A stretch of DNA of 64,000 nucleotides, from contig CAZKQJ010000004.1 of assembly GCA_964554875.1 (NCBI GenBank), positions 1 to 64,000 on the forward strand, read 5' to 3'. Of the stretch, positions 41,791 to 50,753 are shown piece by piece (position 1 is the stretch's first letter; the number at the start of each line of letters is the position of its first letter). Made by a program: the position numbers and the translations under genes. The notes below the pieces were generated by a model. The model did no database searches. It worked only from the letters and a program-made list of their open reading frames with translations, and was not told the DNA's origin. The DNA comes from Marispirochaeta sp964554875 (lineage in GTDB: Bacteria > Spirochaetota > Spirochaetia > JC444 > Marispirochaetaceae).

Positions 41791-42483
41791 ATGATAGGTA
41801 TACTCGGCGCAATGCGCGAAGAGGTCGAGGCTCTCGTTGAAGCTGCCGGCGGCGAAAGGAGGGAGAAGGGGATACTTGCGGAGTACCATCTTGGGCAGAT
41901 CGAGGGTCAGGATGTGGTAATCGCCAAATCAGGGGTAGGGAAGGTTCTCTCCGCTCTCAGTGCCGCTGAACTGATCAGGCGTTACACGCCGGAATACCTG
42001 ATCTTTGCAGGTATCGCCGGGGGTATCAGGGAAGGGCTGAATATCGGGGATCTCGTGGTCGGAACCGACTGTCTGCAGTACGATATGGATGTGAGAGGTC
42101 TGGGGTATCCCGTCGGGGCGGTTCCATTTACCCCCTACAGGGAGATCCCTGGAGATCCTGAACTCCTCAGGATCATGGAGTCCTACCGGGGAAAGGAATA
42201 CGCCGTCCATTTCGGGCGGGTCCTTACGGGAGACACCTTTGTTACCGATCGGGACTCACCCCTGAGGCAGAAACTTTTTTCCGAGCTTGAGGGCGCCGTC
42301 GTGGAGATGGAAGGGGCTTCTGTTGCCCTTACAGCCAGGGTTTACAATGTCCCGGTCCTGGTACTCCGTTTCGTATCCGACGCTGCGGACGGCAGGGCTC
42401 CCAAAAATTTTCAGGACTTCCTTGCCGTCGCGTCAGCCCACCTGGTGAGTGTGCTTTCTCATCTTCTCAGGCACATTCACTGA
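41791..42483 (+). CDS. mtnN: 5'-methylthioadenosine/S-adenosylhomocysteine nucleosidase
   Basis: This 230-residue enzyme cleaves MTA and SAH, recycling products of SAM use. It starts MIGILGAMREEVEAL and has IFAGIAGGI, the catalytic region VEMEGASVA and the Asp in RFVSDAADG. The reading frame is open 14 codons upstream, but ATG 41791 has GAGGAG eight bases before it and a likely -10 (TATAGC) at 41738-41743. Confidence 0.94.
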   Translation: MIGILGAMREEVEALVEAAGGERREKGILAEYHLGQIEGQDVVIAKSGVGKVLSALSAAELIRRYTPEYLIFAGIAGGIREGLNIGDLVVGTDCLQYDMDVRGLGYPVGAVPFTPYREIPGDPELLRIMESYRGKEYAVHFGRVLTGDTFVTDRDSPLRQKLFSELEGAVVEMEGASVALTARVYNVPVLVLRFVSDAADGRAPKNFQDFLAVASAHLVSVLSHLLRHIH

Positions 42484-42494
42484 GAAAGGATATT

Positions 42495-43982
42495 TTATTC
42501 TGTTCCGGGTATATGTTTTCCCTTTCTTTCCCTTATTAATGTGGTAACCACAGAAATCAGGGCGAGCAGAAGAAGCACCGCGGAAATGGGGCGCGTAAGA
42601 AAGACCGAGTAGTCTCCATAGGACATTACCAGGGACTTGCGAAAGTTCTCTTCCACCATGGGTCCCAGAATCAGGGCAAGTACAATAGGGCCCAGGGGAA
42701 CGTTTATCTTCCGCACAAGGTATCCGAAAATTCCCAGAATCAGCATCAGGAAGATATCGAAAACGTTGTTCTGCATGGCAAAGGACCCGACTATTGCCAG
42801 AACCATGATAATCGGGATCAGGGATCTCTTGGAGATCATGATCAGCTTCGAAAGGAACCCGGCCATCATGAGGCCGAAGATGCCGAAAAAGACATTCGCT
42901 GCAATGAAACCGATAAACAGGGCATTTACAATGTCCAGGTGGTCCCTGAACAGAAGCGGTCCGGGACGCAGCCCCTGGACCATCAGGGCGCCGATAATGA
43001 TTGCGGTAACCGAATCCCCGGGGACTCCCAGGCTTAAGGTAGGTATGAGTGCTCCCCCGGTGGAGGCGTTGTTTCCTGATTCAGCGGCGGCGACCCCCTC
43101 GATCTCTCCGGTACCGAAGGTTTCCGGGTGCTTGGAACTTCTCTTTGCTTCGTTGTAGCATACAAAGGAGGCTATATCTCCCCCCGCCCCGGGAAGGGCC
43201 CCTACAAAGGTTCCTATTACCGTGCTCTTCAGCATTGTACGGATAACCCGCTTGACATCACTCAAGCTGGGAATCAGTTTTTTAAGGTTGACCTCTTCCT
43301 TGATGGGTTCAACTAGCCGTTCAAACTGGGTTATTGCTTCGGAAACCGCGAAGAGACCGATCAGGGCCGGGATAAAGGGGACTCCCCCCATAAGATTGAC
43401 AGTGCCGAAGGTGTATCTGGTATAGCCCTGAATAGGGTCCATGCCGATGGTGGCGATTATCAGTCCGATGCATCCGCTCAACAGTCCCTTTGCCAGGGAA
43501 CCGCTGGAGATGCTGCCGATAATCGTAATTCCCAGTACCGCCAGGGAAAAATATTCCGGCGCGCTGAAGGCCAGGGCGAACCTGGAGAGAAGGGGAGCCA
43601 GGGTTACGAGAAAAATCGCACTTCCTATTCCCCCGAAAACCGACGCGAAGGTAGCCATGCCGATGGCCCGTCCGGCTTCTCCCCGGTTGAACAGGGGGGT
43701 CCCGTCTATTATGGTCGCTGCCGCCGACGGGGTGCCGGGGGTGTTGATCAGTATTGCCGATACCGATCCGCCGTAGATGGCTCCGGCATAGAGTCCAAGG
43801 AGCATCAGCAGGCCCGGGACCGGTTCCATACCAAAGGAGAAGGGAACGAGAATCGCGACACCCATAGTCGCGGTCAGTCCGGGCAGGGCTCCGACAACAA
43901 TTCCGCCGATAACGCCGGAAAAGAGCATCAACAAGGGAAGAGGCTGCAAGAGCAGTTCAAGACCACTTAGAATAGCTTCCAT
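42495..43982 (-). CDS. tctA: TTT family transporter large membrane subunit
   Basis: This 495-residue protein with about 11-12 hydrophobic segments is the large permease of a tripartite tricarboxylate-type transporter. It has GALPGLTATMGVAILVPF near the N-terminus, YGGSVSAILINTPGTPSA, and a second GALPGAGGDIASFV in the middle, the duplicated family motif. It follows tctB by 24 bases. Substrates of TTT systems range widely over carboxylates. Confidence 0.93.
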   Translation of the reverse strand: MEAILSGLELLLQPLPLLMLFSGVIGGIVVGALPGLTATMGVAILVPFSFGMEPVPGLLMLLGLYAGAIYGGSVSAILINTPGTPSAAATIIDGTPLFNRGEAGRAIGMATFASVFGGIGSAIFLVTLAPLLSRFALAFSAPEYFSLAVLGITIIGSISSGSLAKGLLSGCIGLIIATIGMDPIQGYTRYTFGTVNLMGGVPFIPALIGLFAVSEAITQFERLVEPIKEEVNLKKLIPSLSDVKRVIRTMLKSTVIGTFVGALPGAGGDIASFVCYNEAKRSSKHPETFGTGEIEGVAAAESGNNASTGGALIPTLSLGVPGDSVTAIIIGALMVQGLRPGPLLFRDHLDIVNALFIGFIAANVFFGIFGLMMAGFLSKLIMISKRSLIPIIMVLAIVGSFAMQNNVFDIFLMLILGIFGYLVRKINVPLGPIVLALILGPMVEENFRKSLVMSYGDYSVFLTRPISAVLLLLALISVVTTLIRERKGKHIPGTE

Positions 43983-44006
43983 AGTTTCCTCACACTCTGC
44001 TTATGG

Positions 44007-44477
44007 TTAGTTGTAAAAGAGACCGGTGGGCAAAGGAATTTTCAGCAGACGCTGAAAAACAACATAAATCAAAACGGTAGTAAGTAGGGCAAGAAATAGA
44101 ATCTTCTTTGCCTTTCCGGCCTTGATTACCCACATAAGAAAGCCTAGATATACCGGCGTTAGAATAAGAAAACCCGCATATTGCAAAAGATACGGATAGA
44201 TCAGGGTAGCGAGTATCAGCAGGACAACCCGCTGGACACCCTTGTCCTCAGTATAAAAGAGGCTCTCCCGGCTTTCCGACTCTGTCTCTTTCCTCGTTAT
44301 CCCCTGTAGAATCACAATGACCGAGAGCACAATTATAAGGATGCTGAGTACCCTGGGGTAAAATGCCATTCCTACATCATGACCTCTGGCGCCGGGAAAA
44401 TTCCCCGCCAGAATAAAAAACAGGAGGGCGAACAGGACTGCGGCTCCTCCAAATACAATTTCAGCTTTCTTGAACAC
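44007..44477 (-). CDS. tctB: TTT family transporter small membrane subunit
   Basis: This 156-residue protein has four hydrophobic segments (about 8-28, 40-58, 80-115, 120-145), as in TctB proteins, with the family-like FYPRVLSILIIVLSV in the first half. It is placed between tctC and tctA and separated from tctC by a strong hairpin. Confidence 0.85.
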   Translation of the reverse strand: MFKKAEIVFGGAAVLFALLFFILAGNFPGARGHDVGMAFYPRVLSILIIVLSVIVILQGITRKETESESRESLFYTEDKGVQRVVLLILATLIYPYLLQYAGFLILTPVYLGFLMWVIKAGKAKKILFLALLTTVLIYVVFQRLLKIPLPTGLFYN

Positions 44478-44523
44478 TGTACAGCTTCCTCTTTTCTTTA
44501 TGGGGTACGGCTATTATACAATG

Positions 44524-44550
44524 AAAACCCGGCACCGGGGAGGTGCCGGG
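44524..44550 (-). terminator. Hairpin between tctC and tctB (partial terminator)
   Basis: CCCGGCACC (44528-44536) and GGTGCCGGG (44542-44550) form a perfect nine-base-pair stem with a five-base loop; on the minus strand only TTTT follows. The short T run suggests attenuation or 3'-end protection, giving more binding protein than membrane subunits. Confidence 0.7.
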
Positions 44551-44567
44551 AAATATTTTTTAAAATC

Positions 44568-45530
44568 TTAAAGATCGAAGGCTGAGACGATCTCGCCGAA
44601 GCTGTCGTAGCTTTCAGCAATCATTTTTTTGAAACCCTCTCCGTTCCGGTAAACCATACCGAGACCAACGTTGTTCATAGTCTTCTTGAAGGCTTCGGAT
44701 TCAAAGGATTTCTTGAAGGCGTCGTGGAGGATGTCGATGATTTCCTGGGGAGTACCCTTGGGAGCCTGGACCCCGCGCCAGACGGGAGTCTGGACATCGT
44801 ATCCCTGTTCCGCCATGGTCGGTACATCGGGGAAATTCGGATGTCGTTCGCTTCCTGATACTGCAAGAATCTTCAGCTGCCCGGCTTCAACCTGAGCTGC
44901 AACCTCCGGAGGGCTGGCGGTCGTAAAATCGATATGGCCGCCGAGAAGCTCGGTGATGGCCGGAGCTGCGCCGGTAGAGGGAATAAAGGTAAATTCCGTA
45001 CCGCTCTTCTGAGAGAGATCCAGGAGGGCAATATGCCAGATTCCCGCGTATCCGGTACCGCTGCACTGCAGTTCACCGGGATGCTGACGGGCGTATTCCA
45101 GAAACTCCTCCAGAGTATTCCAGGGGGCATCGGCGCGTACGGTGACGGATGCCGGATCGGAATTTACCTGGATGATGGGTTCCATCTCTTCGTGGCTGTA
45201 GGGAACATCCTGAATGTGGGGCTGAATGATCAGCTCTACCGTGGTAAGACCGATAAGATAGCCGTCGGGTTTTGCCGAAGAAACAGCACTGTGGCCGACT
45301 GCTCCGCCGCCGCCGGTCCGGTTCTCAACAACAATGGTGGTTCCGAGAAAGGGTTCCGCTTCTTTTGCCAGAACCCGGGCTACAGCGTCGGTTCCGCCGC
45401 CTGCGGCCCAGGGAACGACCATATGGATCGGTTTTGTCGGGTAATTGATCTTGCCCTTTTCCGCCTGTCCTTCGGCAAACAGCGTCAGGGAGAAAGTGAG
45501 AATCAATAACACTACTAAAATTTTCTTCAC
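44568..45530 (-). CDS. tctC: TTT family periplasmic solute-binding protein
   Basis: This 320-residue secreted protein has a signal peptide (KKILVVLLILTFSLTLFAEG) and the Bug/TctC pattern: YPTKPIHMVVPWAAGGGTDAVAR with the ligand-contacting loop, ENRTGGGGAVGHSAV, and LLGGHIDFTTASPPE. The first gene of tctC-tctB-tctA. It has its own promoter at 45565-45593 that is nearly identical to the dctP promoter. Confidence 0.94.
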   Translation of the reverse strand: MKKILVVLLILTFSLTLFAEGQAEKGKINYPTKPIHMVVPWAAGGGTDAVARVLAKEAEPFLGTTIVVENRTGGGGAVGHSAVSSAKPDGYLIGLTTVELIIQPHIQDVPYSHEEMEPIIQVNSDPASVTVRADAPWNTLEEFLEYARQHPGELQCSGTGYAGIWHIALLDLSQKSGTEFTFIPSTGAAPAITELLGGHIDFTTASPPEVAAQVEAGQLKILAVSGSERHPNFPDVPTMAEQGYDVQTPVWRGVQAPKGTPQEIIDILHDAFKKSFESEAFKKTMNNVGLGMVYRNGEGFKKMIAESYDSFGEIVSAFDL

Positions 45531-45564
45531 AATGTACCTCCTGTGTACACAAACATGACATGCA

Positions 45565-45593
45565 AGCCTATCACAGGTCTGATGTCACGTCAA
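45565..45593 (-). promoter_or_regulatory. tctC promoter with ATCA-N6-TGAT operator
   Basis: On the minus strand TTGACG (45588-45593), 17 bases and TAGGCT (45565-45570). The spacer holds ATCAGACCTGTGAT (45570-45583). Twenty-five of 29 bases equal the dctP promoter at 46677-46705, which points to a shared repressor, probably the GntR protein at 58.2 kb. Confidence 0.7.
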
Positions 45594-45594
45594 T

Positions 45595-46566
45595 TTAAAC
45601 CATCCTGACCGGATGGGGATTCCCTTTTCCATCGAGAACAGAGACAACGTTGTCGATTGCCATATTAACCATATTGAAACTGGCCTCCACCGTGGCCGCG
45701 CCTATATGGGGCAATACAATAAAGCGTTCATCCTCCAGCATCCTGGAAGCCGTGGGAGGTTCGAACTCAAAGGCATCTACTCCGGCCCCGGCAACCCTTC
45801 CGCTCGTTACCGCATCGAAAAGGGCATCCTCATCGACGACACCACCCCGGGCCGCGTTTATCAGATACACCCCTTTTTTCATACGTGCCAGCTTGTCCTT
45901 ATTTATCAGATGCCGTGTTTCAGGAAGAAGGGGAAGATGCAGGGTGATGTAATCGGAAGTCTCAACGATTTCGTCCACGGAGGTGTAGCGCACTCCGTAC
46001 TCGGCTTCCGCTTTTCTGTCCACAAAAACATCGTATACGAGGATATCCTGCGTAAAGGGCTTCAGATACTTCGCAACTTTTCTGCCGATATTGCCGAATC
46101 CGAGGATCCCGACCCGCTTGCCCGCAATTTCAAAGCCCACCTCGGTGGACCATCTTCCGTCCCGGAGTCTGTCGCAGAGGTTCTGGGTGTTCCTTGACAT
46201 GCTGATCATCAAACCGATTACAAGTTCAGCGACGGCGTTGCTGTTTGAACCGGGACAGTTGGCTACCTCCACACCGTTCTTCTCGGCGGCAGGTATGTCT
46301 ATATTGTCCGTACCCACCCCGTACTTCGATACAACCTTCAGTTGTGCAGCCGCCTTCAGCAGATCATCATTGACCTTTTCAAGGCTCACAATAAAACCGG
46401 CGGCGTTTTTTATATTTTCCCTGAGTCTGGAATCCTCCAGAGGGGTATCGCTGTATATGGCGTTCAGTTTATAACCCGCGGAGGAAATCCGTTTTTCCAT
46501 GTGTTCGTGAAGTATTTCCTGCAGGTTTGTTGCCATGGTTACCAGGATTTCCTGTTTTTCCGCCAT
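45595..46566 (-). CDS. D-isomer-specific 2-hydroxyacid dehydrogenase
   Basis: This 323-residue NAD(P)-dependent enzyme oxidises or reduces a 2-hydroxy/2-oxo acid. It has the substrate-loop VVSKYGVGTDNIDI, the dinucleotide loop VGILGFGNIG, the catalytic Arg in NAARGGVVDEDAL, and the catalytic His in LPHIGAAT. The length is that of glyoxylate/hydroxypyruvate reductases or short SerA-like enzymes, without an ACT domain. It precedes tctC and probably acts on a transported carboxylate. The start has AAGGAG and a promoter at 46611-46639. Confidence 0.9.
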   Translation of the reverse strand: MAEKQEILVTMATNLQEILHEHMEKRISSAGYKLNAIYSDTPLEDSRLRENIKNAAGFIVSLEKVNDDLLKAAAQLKVVSKYGVGTDNIDIPAAEKNGVEVANCPGSNSNAVAELVIGLMISMSRNTQNLCDRLRDGRWSTEVGFEIAGKRVGILGFGNIGRKVAKYLKPFTQDILVYDVFVDRKAEAEYGVRYTSVDEIVETSDYITLHLPLLPETRHLINKDKLARMKKGVYLINAARGGVVDEDALFDAVTSGRVAGAGVDAFEFEPPTASRMLEDERFIVLPHIGAATVEASFNMVNMAIDNVVSVLDGKGNPHPVRMV

Positions 46567-46610
46567 TTCCTTTTTCTCCTTGCGCTGTGTTCAGGCTTCT
46601 ACTACCATAA

Positions 46611-46639
46611 ATCCTATGGGGCTGAACAGTCCGTGTCAA
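46611..46639 (-). promoter_or_regulatory. Promoter of the 2-hydroxyacid dehydrogenase gene
   Basis: On the minus strand TTGACA (46634-46639), 17 bases and TAGGAT (46611-46616). The spacer contains GGACTGTTCAGCCCC, a small CTG-TT-CAG dyad, but not the ATCAGACC motif of the two transporter promoters. Confidence 0.6.
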
Positions 46640-46676
46640 ATTATTTCAGGATTTTTTGAACCCGAAATCTTTTTAT

Positions 46677-46705
46677 TTGACATGATATCAGACCTATGAT
46701 AGGGT
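46677..46705 (+). promoter_or_regulatory. dctP promoter with ATCA-N6-TGAT operator
   Basis: TTGACA (46677-46682), 17 bases and TAGGGT (46700-46705). The operator-like dyad ATCAGACCTATGAT occupies 46687-46700, between the two promoter boxes, where a bound repressor would block RNA polymerase. Confidence 0.7.
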
Positions 46706-46744
46706 GAATTGTGTACGATTCATAGTAACCTAAGGAGGTTTTGT

Positions 46745-47836
46745 ATGCGAAAATTCTTAGTTGTTCTGTTGGTAGCGCTCTTCTCGTTCTCTCTCTTTGC
46801 AGCCGGCGAAGGGGAAGCTTCCGACACCGGAAAAGCCCAGTATACCATCAAGTATGCTACCGGAGATCCGCCTGATGTACTGACCGCGTCCGCACATGCA
46901 GATGCTGTAATGTTCAAGAACTACGTTGAATCCCGCTCCGGCGGACGTATCAAGGTAGAAATCTATCCTGCCAACGAACTCGGTTCAGAACGGGAACAGC
47001 TGGAAGGCGTTCAGCTCGGCAGCATCCAGATGTGTAACGTAAGCGAAGGAACCGTAGGTATCTTCTTCCCGGAGATCATGGCCCTTTCCGTGCCCTACGC
47101 CTTCAGGACCTACACCGAAGCCTGGGCCGTTGCCCAGAGCCCCTACATGATGAACCTGATGGGAAAAATGACCAAGGACACCGGTATCCGTCCCCTGGAC
47201 GTCAACCAGAACGGGTTCCGTCACTTTTCCAACAATGTTCGTACTGTACGTACCCCTGCAGACATGAAAGGCCTGAAAATCCGTACCATGGAACACCGCG
47301 GCCACATGGCCATGGTCAACGCAATGGGCGCCAATGCAGTTCCCATTGCCTGGGGCGAACTTTACAGCGCTCTGCAGCAGAAGGTTGTAGACGGCCAGGA
47401 GAACCCCCCAAGCCTCGTACAGGCCATGAAGTTCTATGAAGTCCAGAAGTATTACACCCTGGACGGCCATATCTACAGTATCGACTTTACCTTTATCAAC
47501 AACCGTTTCTACAACAGCCTGCCCGCGGATCTGCGCCAGATCGTTTTTGAAGGAGCAGCGATTTCCGGCCGGATCCACCAGGCCCTGGAGACCTATGTTT
47601 CCAACGTAACTGCGGTTGGAGAGCTGGTAAAACAGGGAATGGAAGTCTATACCCCCACTGCCGATGAAATGGCTCAGTTCCAGAAAGTTACTCAGGAACC
47701 GGTCATCAAGTGGATCAAGGGAGAAATCGATCCCAAATGGGTTGACGACTTCATGAAGACCATTGCCGACGTCAAAAAGGGTCTTGCAGCTCCCAGCGGA
47801 GATGCTCCCAGCAAGGGTTTTGTAATTCAGCAGTAG
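46745..47836 (+). CDS. dctP: TRAP transporter solute-binding protein
   Basis: This 363-residue periplasmic protein has a signal peptide (MRKFLVVLLVALFSFSLFAAG) and a DctP-type domain: KYATGDPPDVLTASAHADAV, IYPANELGSEREQLEGVQLG, and the NGFRHFSNNVRTVRTPADMKG region with its ligand-binding Arg. The ATG at 46745 is chosen because AAGGAGG lies just before it. It is followed by dctQ and dctM after a strong hairpin. The ligand is probably an organic or sugar acid, given the family and the neighbours. Confidence 0.93.
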   Translation: MRKFLVVLLVALFSFSLFAAGEGEASDTGKAQYTIKYATGDPPDVLTASAHADAVMFKNYVESRSGGRIKVEIYPANELGSEREQLEGVQLGSIQMCNVSEGTVGIFFPEIMALSVPYAFRTYTEAWAVAQSPYMMNLMGKMTKDTGIRPLDVNQNGFRHFSNNVRTVRTPADMKGLKIRTMEHRGHMAMVNAMGANAVPIAWGELYSALQQKVVDGQENPPSLVQAMKFYEVQKYYTLDGHIYSIDFTFINNRFYNSLPADLRQIVFEGAAISGRIHQALETYVSNVTAVGELVKQGMEVYTPTADEMAQFQKVTQEPVIKWIKGEIDPKWVDDFMKTIADVKKGLAAPSGDAPSKGFVIQQ

Positions 47837-47868
47837 TCTGTCTTACAACTAAATCTCGGATTAAATTC

Positions 47869-47909
47869 ACTGGAAGCCGCTGTCCGTTACGACAGCGGCA
47901 TCCAGTTTT
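47869..47909 (+). terminator. Hairpin between dctP and dctQ (partial terminator)
   Basis: GCCGCTGTC and GACAGCGGC form a perfect nine-base-pair stem around CGTTAC, extended by ACTGGA/TCCAGT with a single A-A mismatch, and followed by TTTT. As at tctC, this would favour production of the binding protein over the membrane subunits. Confidence 0.75.
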
Positions 47910-47940
47910 GTTATTCTAATTTTCAGGCGAGTAGGTATAT

Positions 47941-48429
47941 ATGGTTAAAGCTTTGCTTACAGGCCTGGACCGGCTCAGCGAAATGTACCAGAAGATTTTG
48001 CGTCCAGTACTGGTCCTCCTATACAGTATCCTAACTGTTGTCGTTCTCTATGCCGTTTTTATGCGTTATGTTCTCAACAAGGCTCCCTCATGGTCGGAGG
48101 AGTTTTCCCGTTACATGATGGTGTGGTCCGCGCTGCTGGCCATGGCGGTCGCCCTGCGACAGGGCCGTCATATCGGATTATCCTCCCTGGTTGAACGGGT
48201 GTGGGGCAAACACACCAGGCTTGCCTTCTTTTTTGCCGATGTTGCCATGCTGATATTTTTCGTGGCCATAACCTATACCGGATTCAAGATGGCCTTTTTT
48301 GTTGCCAACCAGCGTTCACCGAGCATGAACTGGCCAATGTGGATTCCCTATCTTTCCATTCCAGCCGGCGGGCTTTTTCTTTCAATCGAATCATTCATTC
48401 TGATGTTGCGAAAACTGGTCCGGTCTTGA
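47941..48429 (+). CDS. dctQ: TRAP transporter small membrane protein
   Basis: This 162-residue protein has four hydrophobic segments and the DctQ-type VFMRYVLNKAPSWSEEFSRYMMVWSALLA, given here as its family region around residues 40-70. It is placed between dctP and dctM, as is standard. Confidence 0.92.
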   Translation: MVKALLTGLDRLSEMYQKILRPVLVLLYSILTVVVLYAVFMRYVLNKAPSWSEEFSRYMMVWSALLAMAVALRQGRHIGLSSLVERVWGKHTRLAFFFADVAMLIFFVAITYTGFKMAFFVANQRSPSMNWPMWIPYLSIPAGGLFLSIESFILMLRKLVRS

Positions 48430-48483
48430 TACGCAATCGGAAAAATCGGACTTTCTTAACGTTTTAGCGGAGGTCAATGTTCA

Positions 48484-49770
48484 ATGGGACTTTTTCTCGC
48501 AGTTCTGACATTTATAGTTACCCTGTTTATCGGGGTTCCGGTCGGGGTCTCCCTGGGTCTGATGGGACTCGTGGGGGTCGCCTTTATGGGATCCGTACCT
48601 CTTGAGGTCGTAGCTCAGCGTATATTTACCGGTCTTGATTCCTTTCCTCTGATGTGCATTCCGTTTTTTATTCTCGCCGGCGACCTCATGAACAGCGGCA
48701 GGATTACAGAACGCCTGATAAAATTTGCAGATATGCTTGTGGGCAGAATGAGGGGGGCCCTTGCTCACGCCAATATTATAGCCAGCATGTTCTTCGGCGG
48801 CATAACCGGTTCCGCCGCGGCGGACGTATCCGCCCTGGGCTCCATGCTTATTCCGGCCATGGAAAAAGACGGATACACCCCCGATTTCAGCGCCGCGGTA
48901 ACAGCCTCGTCATCATTGCAGGGGCCGATTATTCCGCCCAGCATTCTTGCGGTTATCTACGGCGCCACCATGGGCCAGTCCATTGGAGCGCTTTTTGCCG
49001 CCGGAATCCCTTTGGGTGTACTCTTCGGTTTATCCGACATGGCGGTGGTTATTTATCTGGCCAAGAAAAAGAATTTTCCCAAAAAAATTCTCAAACTCAC
49101 CCGCAAGGAACGGCTCTCAATAATCGGACAGGCTATAGTGGCGCTGATAATGCCCCTCATCATTCTCGGAGGAATTTTGAGCGGCGTTTTCACCCCCACC
49201 GAAGCAGCCGGAGTAGCCGTGGGTTACGCTTTCTTCATTTCCCTGTATGTGCTGAAAACAGTAAAATACCGGGATCTGCCGAAAATCATCCTCAACGCAG
49301 CCTACAGTACCGGTACGGTTTTTCTGCTTCTGGCCGCAGCAAACCTCTTTTCATGGGTACTCAGCACCTACCAGGTTCCGCGGATGATTACCAACGGTAT
49401 TCTGTCAATCTCCGAAAATCCAGTTATCATAATCCTGCTTATCGATCTGATCCTTCTGCTCGTAGGTACGGTCATGGACCCCGGTGCCGCTATTATTATG
49501 CTTGGACCGGCCCTTGCACCCCTGGCCATGCAGGCGGGACTTCATCCCATACAGTTCGGTATGCTCATGATAACCACCCTGGCCCTGGGGCTGATTACCC
49601 CGCCGGTGGGATTGTGCCTGTTTATAAGTGCGGATATCGCAAAAATCAGTATGGAACGGGTGGCAAAAGCGGTTTTTCCCTTTTTCATTATACACCTGCT
49701 GGTAATCGGCATGATATCCTTTATGCCGGATCTTGTACTCTTTGCGCCGAAAGTATTCGGTTACTTGTAA
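48484..49770 (+). CDS. dctM: TRAP transporter large membrane protein
   Basis: This 428-residue permease has about 12 hydrophobic segments and DctM motifs: PFFILAGDLMNSGRIT, ASMFFGGITGSAAADVSALGS, FSAAVTASSSLQGPIIPPS and the C-terminal LALGLITPPVGLCLFI. It couples solute entry to a sodium or proton gradient. The start is 54 bases after dctQ. Confidence 0.95.
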   Translation: MGLFLAVLTFIVTLFIGVPVGVSLGLMGLVGVAFMGSVPLEVVAQRIFTGLDSFPLMCIPFFILAGDLMNSGRITERLIKFADMLVGRMRGALAHANIIASMFFGGITGSAAADVSALGSMLIPAMEKDGYTPDFSAAVTASSSLQGPIIPPSILAVIYGATMGQSIGALFAAGIPLGVLFGLSDMAVVIYLAKKKNFPKKILKLTRKERLSIIGQAIVALIMPLIILGGILSGVFTPTEAAGVAVGYAFFISLYVLKTVKYRDLPKIILNAAYSTGTVFLLLAAANLFSWVLSTYQVPRMITNGILSISENPVIIILLIDLILLLVGTVMDPGAAIIMLGPALAPLAMQAGLHPIQFGMLMITTLALGLITPPVGLCLFISADIAKISMERVAKAVFPFFIIHLLVIGMISFMPDLVLFAPKVFGYL

Positions 49771-49805
49771 AATAGCGCATTTTTGGTTATTAATTGATAC
49801 CACAT

Positions 49806-50753
49806 ATGATCTCAGTTGAAGAATTAACGAAAAATTACGGCCCGGTAAGGGCCGTAGATAATGCAAGCTTCAGTGTCCAGGCGGGGGAGACAGTCGGTTT
49901 TCTCGGCCCCAATGGCGCTGGTAAAACCACAACCATGCGGATTATGACCGGTCTGTTTACTCCGAGTTCAGGGGATATAAAAGTGGACGGATATTCCATC
50001 CTCAGCAATCCCCTGGAGGTAAAACAACGCATAGGCTATCTTCCCGAGAGCGCTCCTGTCTATCTTGACATGACGGTCCAGGCTTATCTTCGTTTTGTCT
50101 GCGAGATAAAAAGAGTGCCTCCACGGCAAAGGGCAGAGCAGATAGACCGGGTAATTTCGGAATGCGGACTGGAATCAGTCAGGACCCGGACAGCACGAAA
50201 GCTGTCAAAGGGCTTCAGGCAGCGGCTCGGTCTTGCCCAGGCTCTGGTCGGTGATCCTCCGGTCATTATTCTTGATGAGCCCACCGTTGGACTGGATCCG
50301 ACCCAGACCTTCGAATTCAGGAAGCTCATACAGGGACTGAAGGGGAATCGTACTGTGATCCTCAGCAGTCACATTTTGCCCGAGGTCAGCATGATCTGCG
50401 ATCGTGTGGTGATAATTTCCAGGGGCAAAATCCTGGCCCAGGATTCTCCTGATGCTCTGGCCCGTCGTCTTCAGTCCCACGCAGAGTTCCTTCTTACGGT
50501 AGACGGCCCTGAACAGGAAATTACTGCTGAGCTGGAGGCCCTGCAGGGTATTCGGGATATCCAGACGCTGCATCACCCGGTATCGGGGGGAGTGCAGTTC
50601 CGCATCATCGCGGATCCGGAAAACGATCCCCGGGACAGGATGGTCCGGCGAATCGTGGAAAAAAACCTTCGTCTGCTGGAGTTGTCGGTAGTAACCGCGG
50701 GGCTTGAAGATGTTTTCCTGAACCTTGTTACCGAGGAGGATGCTAAAGAATGA
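49806..50753 (+). CDS. ABC exporter ATPase (GldA-like)
   Basis: This 315-residue ATPase has Walker A GPNGAGKTTT, the signature LSKGFRQRLGLAQAL and Walker B VIILDEPTVGLDP. The C-terminal 90 residues form the extra domain common in ABC-2-type exporters. It heads a four-gene group (ATPase, permease, GldG-like, DUF4340) resembling modules named after gliding motility genes but widespread in non-gliding bacteria. ATG 49806 is preferred over an in-frame TTG at 49794. The end overlaps the permease by four bases. Confidence 0.88.
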   Translation: MISVEELTKNYGPVRAVDNASFSVQAGETVGFLGPNGAGKTTTMRIMTGLFTPSSGDIKVDGYSILSNPLEVKQRIGYLPESAPVYLDMTVQAYLRFVCEIKRVPPRQRAEQIDRVISECGLESVRTRTARKLSKGFRQRLGLAQALVGDPPVIILDEPTVGLDPTQTFEFRKLIQGLKGNRTVILSSHILPEVSMICDRVVIISRGKILAQDSPDALARRLQSHAEFLLTVDGPEQEITAELEALQGIRDIQTLHHPVSGGVQFRIIADPENDPRDRMVRRIVEKNLRLLELSVVTAGLEDVFLNLVTEEDAKE

